From: Oscillospiraceae bacterium
Lineage (GTDB): Bacteria; Bacillota; Clostridia; Oscillospirales; Oscillospiraceae
Length of the DNA: 64,000 nucleotides
Direction: 5' to 3'
NCBI GenBank assembly: GCA_017458065.1
Contig: JAFTGD010000059.1
Coordinates: 1-64,000, forward strand
A program made the translations under genes and the position numbers. The notes under the pieces were generated by a model. It made no database searches and was not told the origin of the DNA. It worked only from the letters and a program-made list of their open reading frames with translations. Of the stretch, positions 42,942 through 50,724 are shown piece by piece. Each line of letters begins with the position of its first letter. Position 1 is the first letter of the stretch.

Positions 42942-43837
42942 TTCTCTCCGTTTTCCTCTTTCACACTTTCGATGACTCCGGCCGCAAGCCCTGCCAGGCC
43001 CTGGATCTCACTCGGAATGATGATCTTGGTCGCTTTGCCGTTTGCAGCGTTGGAGAAAGCCTCCAGCGCTTTGATGCGCAGAACCGCATCCGAAGGTGCT
43101 GCCTCGTTGATCAGGCGGATGCCTTCCGCCGTGGCGGTCTGGACCTTCAGGATTGCTTCCGCTTCGCCTTCTGCCTCCAGGATCTGCTGCTGCTTCTTCG
43201 CGTCGGCGCGCAGAATGGCAGATTCCTTCTCGCCTTCGGCTTCCAGAATCGCCGCCCGCTTCTCGCCTTCGGCCTTCAGGATCGCTTCACGGCGTTCACG
43301 CTCGGCCTTCATCTGCTTCTCCATGGCGTTCTGGATCTCTTTCGGCGGGAGAATGTTCTTCAGTTCAACACGGTTGACCTTGATGCCCCAGGGGTCCGTA
43401 GCCTCGTCCAGAATGGAACGCATCTGAGTGTTGATGATATCACGGCTGGTCAGGCACTGGTCGAGTTCCAGATCGCCGATGATGTTACGGAGCGTTGTCG
43501 CCGCCAGGTTCTCAATAGCCACCATCGGCTGCTCAATGCCGTATGTATAGAGCTTCGGATCCGTAATCTGGAAATACACAACCGTGTCGATCTGCATCGT
43601 GACGTTATCCTTGGTGATAACGGGCTGTGGCGGGAAGTCGGCAACCTGCTCCTTTAAAGTCACGATCTTGGCGACGCGCTCGATGAAAGGAACTTTAAAA
43701 TGAATACCGACGTTCCATGTCGTCTTGTACGCGCCAAGGCGCTCAACCACGTATGCCTTTGCCTGCTGTACAATGCGGATATTCCGCACCAGAATCACAA
43801 TCAGCAGAAGAATCAGTACAATTACAATATAACCCAT
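42938..43837 (-). CDS. SPFH/stomatin-like membrane protein
   Basis: A 299-residue band-7 protein: one N-terminal membrane helix (about 3-22), then the SPFH domain (IVQQAKAYVVERLGAYKTTW, VNRVELKNILPPKEIQ), then a Glu/Ala-rich coiled coil of repeated ILEAEGEKE-type motifs (about 190-250). Such proteins form rings in membrane microdomains and are paired with NfeD partners, as here, 42 bases downstream of nfeD. ATG 43837 follows AGGAGG by eight bases. Its stop overlaps the hexokinase start. Confidence 0.92.
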   Translation of the reverse strand: MGYIVIVLILLLIVILVRNIRIVQQAKAYVVERLGAYKTTWNVGIHFKVPFIERVAKIVTLKEQVADFPPQPVITKDNVTMQIDTVVYFQITDPKLYTYGIEQPMVAIENLAATTLRNIIGDLELDQCLTSRDIINTQMRSILDEATDPWGIKVNRVELKNILPPKEIQNAMEKQMKAERERREAILKAEGEKRAAILEAEGEKESAILRADAKKQQQILEAEGEAEAILKVQTATAEGIRLINEAAPSDAVLRIKALEAFSNAANGKATKIIIPSEIQGLAGLAAGVIESVKEENGEK

Positions 43838-43879
43838 CACATTTACCTCCTGTAAATCATTCTTTTACTTTTCGCCCGC

Positions 43880-44329
43880 TCAGTCAATCTTTTCGACGAT
43901 CAGCTTTACGCCCTCAATACGCAGGACGCGGACCGTTTCTCCGACATCGGCAGTCTGAGTCTCGCTGCTCATGCGGGCTGTCCAGGTTTTTCCGTCCAGA
44001 AGAACAGCACCTTTTGCGTGGAGATTGTCAATCCGCTCCGTTACAACAGCATCCTTTCCGATCCCCATGTCGGCATTGGTCGGCGTTGTCCGGCTGTTGA
44101 CATATTTCTTTACCAATGGTCTTGTAAGGATCAGCGTCAGAACGGACACCACCAGGAACCAGACCAGCTGCAGCCAGACCGGCGCATGAAACAGGGCCGA
44201 GATCAGCGCTGCCAGGGCCCCGATCGCAAACCAGATCGAGACCAACCCTGGAATCGCAGCTTCGACAATCAACAGGACAACCATTGCCACCAGCCAGAAA
44301 ACGGACATCTGAATACCAGCTATGGCCAT
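43880..44329 (-). CDS. NfeD-family membrane protein
   Basis: A 149-residue short NfeD: three or four membrane helices (about 5-75; VFWLVAMVVLLIVEAAIPG, FAIGALAALISALF) and a C-terminal OB-fold (about 85-149; DAVVTERIDNLHAKGAVLLD, ETVRVLRIEGVKLIVEKID). NfeD proteins partner with SPFH proteins, encoded next. Start 44329 has AGGAGG eight bases before it. It is the first gene of the three-gene unit. Confidence 0.9.
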   Translation of the reverse strand: MAIAGIQMSVFWLVAMVVLLIVEAAIPGLVSIWFAIGALAALISALFHAPVWLQLVWFLVVSVLTLILTRPLVKKYVNSRTTPTNADMGIGKDAVVTERIDNLHAKGAVLLDGKTWTARMSSETQTADVGETVRVLRIEGVKLIVEKID

Positions 44330-44464
44330 CACGCATTCCTCCTTTGGCATTCAGTGAAAAAGCATGTTTTTGATCCGCTTTTTCCGCCTATAAGATACCA
44401 TAACACACCGTGAAAAGCAAGTGAGAAACAAATCCAAACATTCGCTGTTCGGAAGATGCCACAA

Positions 44465-44500
44465 CGAAAACTCCCGCCGCATCTGCCGATACGACGGGAG
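44465..44500 (-). terminator. Terminator of the LysM-protein gene
   Basis: On the minus strand CTCCCGTCG and CGGCGGGAG form a stem followed by TTTTC, 48 bases after the stop. Confidence 0.7.
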
Positions 44501-44547
44501 CGCATTCCGCCCGCTTCAGCAGGCAGATAATTGACTTTGAAGAATAA

Positions 44548-45633
44548 TCAGTAGGACTTGAAGGTGACGCTGACAGTCACATCATAGGCAGGCATTGTGA
44601 AGCTCATGCTGTTCACAGCAACTGCCTGCTCTCCGCCGGTCTTCATAACTGTGACCGTATACACTTTGTATCCGGAATCCGGAGTAGCAACGATATTCAC
44701 GTTTGTTCCCGCAGCAACACTGGACACATCTTTACCACCCACTTGCAGCTTAAATGAACCGTGAGCTGACGCCTGTTTGTTAAGCTGGTAAACTTGAGTA
44801 ACAGGTGTAGATGCGGGCGTCGTCGTGCCAGTCGTGGTACTAGGGGTAGTGGCATTCGTTGCAATCGTCGCTCCAGCTACCGGCAGGTAGAAGTTCTGAC
44901 CGACATTGATACGGTTGAGATTATCGGTGTTGTTCAGTGCCTTCAGCTGGGCCTGTACCTTGGCAAAGTCCAGACCGTAGCTGTTGCAAATGCTGCCGAC
45001 AGTCTCACCGCCCTTGACCTTGTGAGCAACAATAGCGGTGTAACTGCTGCCCGCTGGTACTGTAAGACTCGGTATTACAATGTTCTGTCCAACCGGAATA
45101 TGATAATAATTGGTGATTCCGGAGAGCTGCTTAATCCGATCCGCATTAGAATCAAAATCTACGCCCAGCGCTGCACAGACGGAGCCTACTGTCTCCCCAG
45201 CCTGTAGCTTATGGTAAATAAGATAACTAACGATGGCATCTCCTGCTGTCGTTGTAGCAACTGCCGCCGTCTGCGTCGTTGTAGCTACTGTAGTAGTCGT
45301 AGGAGTAGTCGCAGTGGTGGTAGTTGTACCGCTCAGACTGTTTTTTACATTAATGGCTTTCGTCGGATCAGTTGTTGTATTGAAGGTCGGAAGATATAGC
45401 ACTTTTCCGACTTTAATATTATTGTAATTACCAATGTTATTTACGGAAGTGATCCATGCTTGGTTGGCATAAAAGTCAATCCCCAGGCTCTGACACACTT
45501 TCAAAACCGTGTCGCCAGCCTTAATGGTATAAGTAGTATAACCGTCACCGTCGGCATAGGCAAAGGCTCCGAAGCAGCTGATCAGCGTGGCAGCGACGCA
45601 AAGGCTGATTAAAATACGTTTGGTCTTCTTCAT
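44548..45633 (-). CDS. Secreted protein with three LysM domains
   Basis: 361 residues. A signal peptide (1-27, ends AYADG) precedes LysM 1 (about 33-80; YTIKAGDTVLKVCQSLG), a Thr/Ala linker, LysM 2 (about 138-190; HKLQAGETVGSVCAALG), LysM 3 (about 203-252; HKVKGGETVGSICNSYG), another Thr-rich linker, and a C-terminal beta domain (about 280-361; GYKVYTVTVMKTGG, then FTMPAYDVTVSVTF) resembling InlB B-type repeats. LysM binds peptidoglycan GlcNAc, so this is a wall-associated protein; no catalytic domain is seen. GGAGG precedes the ATG. It has its own promoter and terminator. Confidence 0.88.
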   Translation of the reverse strand: MKKTKRILISLCVAATLISCFGAFAYADGDGYTTYTIKAGDTVLKVCQSLGIDFYANQAWITSVNNIGNYNNIKVGKVLYLPTFNTTTDPTKAINVKNSLSGTTTTTATTPTTTTVATTTQTAAVATTTAGDAIVSYLIYHKLQAGETVGSVCAALGVDFDSNADRIKQLSGITNYYHIPVGQNIVIPSLTVPAGSSYTAIVAHKVKGGETVGSICNSYGLDFAKVQAQLKALNNTDNLNRINVGQNFYLPVAGATIATNATTPSTTTGTTTPASTPVTQVYQLNKQASAHGSFKLQVGGKDVSSVAAGTNVNIVATPDSGYKVYTVTVMKTGGEQAVAVNSMSFTMPAYDVTVSVTFKSY

Positions 45634-45691
45634 TTTGAGTTCCTCCAGGATAATTCAGAAACTGAAAACAGACTTCTTTCGATTGGTTACA

Positions 45692-45720
45692 ATTCTATTA
45701 CAAATAAAAACAAATTGCAA
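45692..45720 (-). promoter_or_regulatory. Promoter of the LysM-protein gene
   Basis: Minus-strand TTGCAA (45715-45720), a 17-base spacer and TAGAAT (45692-45697) in a very AT-rich stretch, about 60 bases ahead of the start. The rest of 45634-45925 shows no other gene. Confidence 0.55.
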
Positions 45721-45925
45721 TAGTAAATTTGAAATTTAAGAAAAAAAATTTTTGCTATATTTGCGGTTTTTATTTTTGAGGCAATGCTCAGCCTGGTGTT
45801 ATTCTATCACAGCTTCTGCTCTGAAAAAACCTAAGAATTCTGAAGAATCCGCCTGATCAAAATGATTGTCTTCTTTCCCCTGCTCTGCTATAATCTGGAT
45901 ATCCTTTGGTCATGGGGTGATGCAT

Positions 45926-46915
45926 ATGGCTGCCGGAGACAATCAGAAACTGAAGATGCTGTATCTTGTCAAAATCCTCTCAGAAGAAACAGACGATTCC
46001 CATGGTCTGTCATTACAGGAGATTGTGGGGAAGCTTGGCGAATACGGGGTCAATGCAGACCGGAAAACACTGTACCGGGACTTTGCCGAGCTTGAACACT
46101 ACGGTCTTGAGGTGCTCAGTGAGCAGCTCGGCCGTACGGTAGTCTACCATCTCGCGACAAGGACCTTTGAGTTGCCCGAACTGAAGCTGCTGGTAGATGC
46201 TGTTCAGTCCTCCAAATTCATCACGGAAAAGAAATCGCGGCAGCTGATCAAAAAGCTCGAGTCCATGGTCAGTGTGCATGAAGCCAAATACCTTCACCGC
46301 CAGGTCCTGATCTCCGGGCGGATCAAAGCCGTCAACGAGAGCATCTACTACAATGTGGATATGCTGCATGACGCCATCAATGCAGACCGGCAGATCCGCT
46401 TTCAGTACTTTCAGTGGAACGTCAGGAAGGAACAGGAACTGCGCCGAAACGGCGAATGGTATCAGATCAGCCCCTGGTGCCTGATGTGGGACGATGAGAA
46501 TTATTACCTCGTTGCCTACGACGCCAGAGATCAGAAGATCAAGCACTACCGGGTAGATAAAATTATCCGGCTGTCCATAACTGATATCCCCCGTGAGGGC
46601 AAACAGGAATTCAGAGAATTCGACGCCGCAAAATACACCACAAGTCTCTTCGGCATGTACGGCGGTGAACTGATGAGGGTCACGCTGGAAGGGAGAAACA
46701 ATATGGTCGGGACGCTGATCGACCGTTTTGGGACGGATATCAGCATCATCCCCATCGATGAAGAGCATTTTTCCGCGCATGCAGACGTCATGGTGAGCCG
46801 GCATTTTCTCGGCTGGATTCTGGCCCTCGGCGACGGAATCCGCATCACCGGACCGGAACCGCTGGTCCGGCAGATGCGGGAAGAGGCAAAACGTCTGTCA
46901 GAAACTTATTTGTAA
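45926..46915 (+). CDS. WYL-domain transcriptional regulator
   Basis: A 329-residue regulator. The N-terminal winged helix (about 5-75; LKMLYLVKILSEETDDSHGL, ADRKTLYRDFAEL) binds DNA, and the WYL domain (about 140-225; IRFQYFQWN, WYQISPWCLMWDDENYYLVAYD, KHYRVDKI) senses a ligand, possibly a nucleotide or nucleic acid in relatives. A WCX tail follows. ATG 45926 is preferred over the longer frame from 45866. The target is unknown; the divergent LysM gene is one candidate by position only. Confidence 0.88.
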   Translation: MAAGDNQKLKMLYLVKILSEETDDSHGLSLQEIVGKLGEYGVNADRKTLYRDFAELEHYGLEVLSEQLGRTVVYHLATRTFELPELKLLVDAVQSSKFITEKKSRQLIKKLESMVSVHEAKYLHRQVLISGRIKAVNESIYYNVDMLHDAINADRQIRFQYFQWNVRKEQELRRNGEWYQISPWCLMWDDENYYLVAYDARDQKIKHYRVDKIIRLSITDIPREGKQEFREFDAAKYTTSLFGMYGGELMRVTLEGRNNMVGTLIDRFGTDISIIPIDEEHFSAHADVMVSRHFLGWILALGDGIRITGPEPLVRQMREEAKRLSETYL

Positions 46916-46929
46916 ATCCGCATTCGCCG

Positions 46930-46965
46930 CGAGGCTGCCCCCTAAGGGCAGCCTCGTTTTGATTC
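46930..46965 (+). terminator. Terminator of the WYL regulator gene
   Basis: GAGGCTGCCC and GGGCAGCCTC pair around CCTAA, followed by GTTTTGATT, 15 bases after the stop. Confidence 0.85.
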
Positions 46966-47039
46966 CTTTAAATCATATTTTGTCTTTATTATCCGGTTGT
47001 AAAGGATTCTGCACTGCATTGCAGATGACACGGGGTCCT

Positions 47040-47744
47040 TCATCCCCGCTTCTTTGTTCTGCCAATTCTCAGTGTTTTCAGGTACGTTTTCTGTTCTGCC
47101 GTTATCCTGTAGCTTTCGCCACTTTTCTGGATGGTCTTGTTATGGACCCAGTCATCTAACTTCCTTCCCTCCAGATATGGAAGGGCGGAGTCATACTGTT
47201 TTGCCAGTGCAGTTGCAAAATACCAGGCGATCATCATGTTGACATAATATTCATCTGAACGGAGAGATGCCACCAGATCCGTATATTCAGTGCGGAATCT
47301 TATGTCCAGAAAATGCTCCATCAGCATCCCAATTGCAAAACGGACTGTATACACTTTGTCCGACTTTATCCAGGTATGGATATATGGCAACAGCTTCTCC
47401 GGTTCTTTTTTGAATGCCTTTGGGGAAAGCTGGTCACAGGTAGCCCAGTTATCCACAAATGGCAGGAATGCCTCCACTCTCGCGATACACTTCCCAAAAT
47501 CTTTTTCAAGAGATATGACAAAAGCATGGAGCTGGTCTTCCTCGAAGTACTGATGCGGAAGGCTCTCCAGAAATGTGTCGATATCCTTGTCCTGATACAG
47601 CTTTTTTGCGAAAGTGCGGAGCTCCGGAGTCCTGACACCAATGATTCTATCCGCTTTCACCGTCGGAATGATCTTCGTCTGCAGCGCGCCGTATTCCCGA
47701 TCCTGAAGTTGGAACAGTTCGGCTATGATTTCGTCTCTTGTCAC
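47040..47744 (-). CDS. DNA alkylation repair protein (AlkD-like HEAT repeat)
   Basis: 234 residues, all helical, with family segments IIGVRTPELRTFAKKL, HQYFEEDQLHAFVIS, FVDNWATCDQLSPKAF and RFAIGMLMEHFLD. AlkD-type HEAT-repeat glycosylases remove 3-methyladenine and 7-methylguanine. The WATCD segment carries the Trp and Asp that contact the lesion in relatives. GTG start with GAGGTGG eight bases upstream. It lies in an AT-richer patch of small genes that look acquired. Confidence 0.87.
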   Translation of the reverse strand: MTRDEIIAELFQLQDREYGALQTKIIPTVKADRIIGVRTPELRTFAKKLYQDKDIDTFLESLPHQYFEEDQLHAFVISLEKDFGKCIARVEAFLPFVDNWATCDQLSPKAFKKEPEKLLPYIHTWIKSDKVYTVRFAIGMLMEHFLDIRFRTEYTDLVASLRSDEYYVNMMIAWYFATALAKQYDSALPYLEGRKLDDWVHNKTIQKSGESYRITAEQKTYLKTLRIGRTKKRG

Positions 47745-47771
47745 AGATCGTCCACCTCTTTAATAATTGCT

Positions 47772-48074
47772 CTATGAATCCTTCTGCTCATACCGCGGCA
47801 AATGCAGAGCGAGCTCGATTTCTTTTGCCCGTTCCAGCAGCAGGTCAATCCCGTCCTGGGACAGCACTCCCCGCTTCATGTCTGGCGGGAGCAGGCCGGC
47901 CTCGTCGGCTTCATAGTCCATTTTCCACTCCGGGCTTGTATAATACTGTTCCAGCTCGGCCAGATCCTTCCGAATGCCCTTATAGGCAAGCTGTGCTTCT
48001 TCCATCTGCCGGACGGCATATTCCGCCCGCTCCAGGATCCGCTCGTACCGTTCAATTCGCTCCAGTTGTGTCAC
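47772..48074 (-). CDS. DUF4298-containing small protein
   Basis: A 100-residue, highly charged and helical protein with ERIERYERILERAEYAVRQ and EQYYTSPEWKMDYEADEAG, which I recognise as the DUF4298 pattern; function unknown, probably cytoplasmic. The GTG start at 48074 is supported by GGGAGG six bases before it. The same frame is open upstream and there reads SHVETVVKLE, which looks like the tail of an RlmD-type methyltransferase and may be a remnant. Confidence 0.7.
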   Translation of the reverse strand: MTQLERIERYERILERAEYAVRQMEEAQLAYKGIRKDLAELEQYYTSPEWKMDYEADEAGLLPPDMKRGVLSQDGIDLLLERAKEIELALHLPRYEQKDS

Positions 48075-48287
48075 CGGTATCCTCCCACCTTTTTTCCCTA
48101 ATCGACTCGTCTCGAGTTTTACAACGGTCTCGACATGGCTCAAAGAAAAGAAACTACTAACTCATACTCTCGTTGGTAAAGGAAAACCTGTCCACTGACT
48201 GCTGCCTTTTCGCTATTTTGCAGCCGGGATCATGCCAACCGTTTTAGACTCCTGTCCGTTTAAGGGAACACGTCGACAACCTGAATT

Positions 48288-48731
48288 TTACAGCTGCATG
48301 CTCAAATAAACCTTATCGATCAACTGCTTTCCTCCCTCAAAAATCGGTTGGTCGTAATGATCAACAATGTAATTCTTTATGATATGATGTCGGACAAATC
48401 CGCAATGCTCGTAGAACGGGACGGTTAATGGGCTGTCTCCTGTGCCGACCTGAAGGATTTTATATCGGTTCTTGTATTGATTGACAACATACTCGATCAA
48501 CTGTTTCCCGTATCCTCTGCCCTGATATTCCTGCGCCACTGCGAGATTTTGTATTTCCAGCACGCCGTCTCCCTCATCCGTGACGACGCATTCTCCTTTT
48601 ATAATGCCGTCTTCCTCAAGAACAAACATCGTTCCTCTGTCAAGATAAAGGTCGATCATGTTTTCCTGTTCGTCAGCCAGCAAGAGCAAGGGAAGATAGT
48701 CCCGTTTGTTTTCGATTTCTCTAATGATCAT
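48288..48731 (-). CDS. GNAT family N-acetyltransferase
   Basis: A 147-residue single-domain acetyltransferase using acetyl-CoA. The beta4-loop carries LEIQNLAVAQEYQGRGYGKQ, with the Q/RxxGxG/A coenzyme-binding motif as YQGRGYG, and the C-terminal LTVPFYEHCGFVRHH is typical of motif B. The substrate is unknown. ATG 48731 has GGGAG nine bases upstream; the frame is open further but without similarity. Intergenic 48075-48287 shows no gene. Confidence 0.87.
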   Translation of the reverse strand: MIIREIENKRDYLPLLLLADEQENMIDLYLDRGTMFVLEEDGIIKGECVVTDEGDGVLEIQNLAVAQEYQGRGYGKQLIEYVVNQYKNRYKILQVGTGDSPLTVPFYEHCGFVRHHIIKNYIVDHYDQPIFEGGKQLIDKVYLSMQL

Positions 48732-48841
48732 ATGATCTAACTCCCAATTTGCATGAGAGCCGACACGCCGATGAGACGCATCGGCTCCTTTTCTTTGGTT
48801 TTCCGCTACTGATGATGGCAATGTGGAAGCCTTGGTGTGTC

Positions 48842-49477
48842 TTACTTCCTTTTGCTAATCGGGTGGCGGATAACGGTTTTCAATTTCTCAGGCGCAACCT
48901 TTCTGGCATCGCTCAGATATATTTCGTGGTGGAGACGCTGATCGGTGATATCCAACGTATATCCCTGCTGTTCCATGAACTCATGCATCAATGCTACTGT
49001 TGCAGGTTCATCGTCGTAAGAACCGATGTGCATACACTGAACGCACAAGCCCTCATCATAGGTCAGGAATTCGACCTTTGAAAAGTCCGTCTTTTTCTTC
49101 TTTGCAGCCTCCTCAATGGCCCAATCAAAGTCTACCTTTTTAACGAAATCGGGCAGACGAATGACGGAGATCCACTCAAAGTTTTCTTTGTGGGCATAGT
49201 CGATTCCTTCCACACCATCCTGCCACCAGAATCCTTCCAGCGGAGGAACAACATAATCAAAATATCCATCGATTTGATGGTCGCCTTTTTTGCTCATCTT
49301 GATCGTGAAGGCAATACCGTAGAGCAGCCCGATAGACTGCTTGTACTCTCCATCCTCCGTATTCGGATCACCGTGTCCGCGAACCGCAATATAGTTCATG
49401 CTCGGAACCGTCACGATGGACGGCTTACTCTTTGGCATATAGAATTCCTTGTATTCCTTTTTATAATCAAAAGCCAT
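48842..49477 (-). CDS. GyrI-like small-molecule-binding protein
   Basis: A 211-residue stand-alone effector-binding domain of the GyrI/SOUL type, without a DNA-binding part. Visible features are YKEFYMPKSKPSIVTVPSMN, IAVRGHGDPN, GLLYGIAFTIKM, and the family segments VEFLTYDEGLCVQCMHIGSY and LHHEIYLSDARKV. Stand-alone members bind or hydrolyse hydrophobic cations and toxins. GAGGAG is six bases before the chosen ATG. A truncated VOC remnant lies directly upstream. Confidence 0.82.
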   Translation of the reverse strand: MAFDYKKEYKEFYMPKSKPSIVTVPSMNYIAVRGHGDPNTEDGEYKQSIGLLYGIAFTIKMSKKGDHQIDGYFDYVVPPLEGFWWQDGVEGIDYAHKENFEWISVIRLPDFVKKVDFDWAIEEAAKKKKTDFSKVEFLTYDEGLCVQCMHIGSYDDEPATVALMHEFMEQQGYTLDITDQRLHHEIYLSDARKVAPEKLKTVIRHPISKRK

Positions 49478-49487
49478 CATAATCTCC

Positions 49488-49618
49488 TCACATCGGTGTG
49501 CCAACTTCAATCAAATTCCCGTCCGGATCATAGAAACGAATAACCTTCTGCCCCCAGTGCGTCAGATGACTGTGCCGGAGCCCTATTGCGTCATACACAA
49601 ACTGGAAATTGTTGTCTA
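49488..49618 (-). pseudogene. Remnant of a glyoxalase/VOC protein C-terminus
   Basis: Read on the minus strand the stretch translates as LRHSHLTHWGQKVIRFYDPD followed by GNLIEVGTPM and TGA. The HWGQKV.RFYDPDGNLIEVG pattern is the end of glyoxalase/bleomycin-resistance (VOC) domains. Only about 43 codons remain, with no start, and the upstream end meets the stop of the alpha/beta hydrolase gene. Its TGA lies against the ribosome site of the GyrI-like gene, suggesting the two were once an operon. Confidence 0.7.
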
Positions 49619-49619
49619 C

Positions 49620-50492
49620 TTACCATTCCCTTAAAAACTGAAATTCCTGATCAAAACAGTCTTTTCTGGCTTCATTACATTCTTCAGGCCATTTCTTTTC
49701 TGCCGGAAATGCTTTCTTCCAAGATTCCGGTGGGTTAGTGCCAAGCAAGTGACTTGCATGAGGGTAGATAATCGTCCTGACTCTGAAAGGATAATCCGCT
49801 TCTACAAGCACTTTTTTCATTCTCCTTACAGCCGTCGGTGAAGGCCATTCATTATCTCTTTCAGGTGCAACCAACAGGACGTCTGCTTTCATATTCTCAA
49901 CTTTGATTCGGGATTCCTCTGTCAAAGTAGCGTTTTCATAAAATGATCGAAGAAACTCATTGTGATGCTCGGTGTCCTGTTTCCTATATTCCCGCAGCGA
50001 TCCTAAGAATCCTTTCTCCCGCTGCCCGGTAAAGAGCGAACATGGATAATCCTTTCCATGATAACTGAACCAGGATCTTCCGGTAGGCCTCCCGAAAATT
50101 TTTGGTTCCTCAACAACATAATCGAAAGGACAAATGCCAAGAACAAGTCGGATATCAGGTATTAACGACGCGCACAGAAGTGCATAAGCAGCACCTGAAG
50201 ATATGCCGTGAATACCTATTTTGTTGAATCCATTGTGCTTCAGTTCTGCGACAGCCTTTTCAACATAGTCTACCGGAATGCCCCTCATTTTCTTTGACAT
50301 ACCCTTCCAGAAGTAAAATCCGAGTACAAGAACCGAGTATCCTTCTTCTCTAAGATATTCCGAGTCTTTAAGGCAATGTTTTTCATTCATGCCTGAGCCA
50401 TGCATCCAGATGATCGCTTTTTCTTTGTTTGTTGTGCCTTCAAACCAATAGGCCTGAAATCCGTCTTCCCTAACGGTATAAAAGTCCTTCAT
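49620..50492 (-). CDS. Alpha/beta hydrolase, acyl-CoA thioesterase (BAAT-C)-like
   Basis: A 290-residue hydrolase-fold protein. The oxyanion region is IIWMHGSGMNEKH, the nucleophile elbow is GIHGISSGAAY (Ser near residue 99), a likely acid is in VAPERDNEWPS, and the catalytic His in YPHASHLLG near the end. The late NEWPS and SH.LG segments resemble the bile-acid-CoA:amino-acid transferase C-terminal family. The substrate is unknown. It belongs to the AT-richer accessory patch and has no signal peptide. Confidence 0.75.
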   Translation of the reverse strand: MKDFYTVREDGFQAYWFEGTTNKEKAIIWMHGSGMNEKHCLKDSEYLREEGYSVLVLGFYFWKGMSKKMRGIPVDYVEKAVAELKHNGFNKIGIHGISSGAAYALLCASLIPDIRLVLGICPFDYVVEEPKIFGRPTGRSWFSYHGKDYPCSLFTGQREKGFLGSLREYRKQDTEHHNEFLRSFYENATLTEESRIKVENMKADVLLVAPERDNEWPSPTAVRRMKKVLVEADYPFRVRTIIYPHASHLLGTNPPESWKKAFPAEKKWPEECNEARKDCFDQEFQFLREW

Positions 50493-50525
50493 TGCTGCCT
50501 CCGTAAATACCGAGTTGTCGCTACA

Positions 50526-50612
50526 ACATCTAAATCACAGCTTCAACCCTATCACAAAAACATCTAAACCACTAACTCAACCCTGCGACATCTAAACCGC
50601 CTACTCAACCCT
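50526..50612. repeat. Three imperfect 25-bp direct repeats
   Basis: Units beginning ACATCTAAA and ending TCAACCCT lie at 50526-50550, 50560-50584 and 50588-50612, separated by 9 and 3 bases. They fill most of the space upstream of the hydrolase gene. The remainder of 50493-50724 shows no gene. Confidence 0.75.
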
Positions 50613-50724
50613 CCGGTACGAGCGTTAGATCAGTTTAGTCGGAGCGTGTTTCAGGTCAAAATTTGCTCTTCGCCGCTGATGCCCAAGTGCCCGAAAAGCC
50701 TGTATTTCCGCACTTTTCCCGCAA

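Noticed and set aside
41673-43427. Plus-strand ORF of 584 codons opposite hexokinase and SPFH genes
   Set aside because: Antisense shadow of two clearly recognisable genes; no ribosome site and no recognisable domain.
50526-50612. Short repeats considered as a CRISPR array
   Set aside because: Gaps of 9 and 3 bases are far too short for spacers and no cas gene is present.
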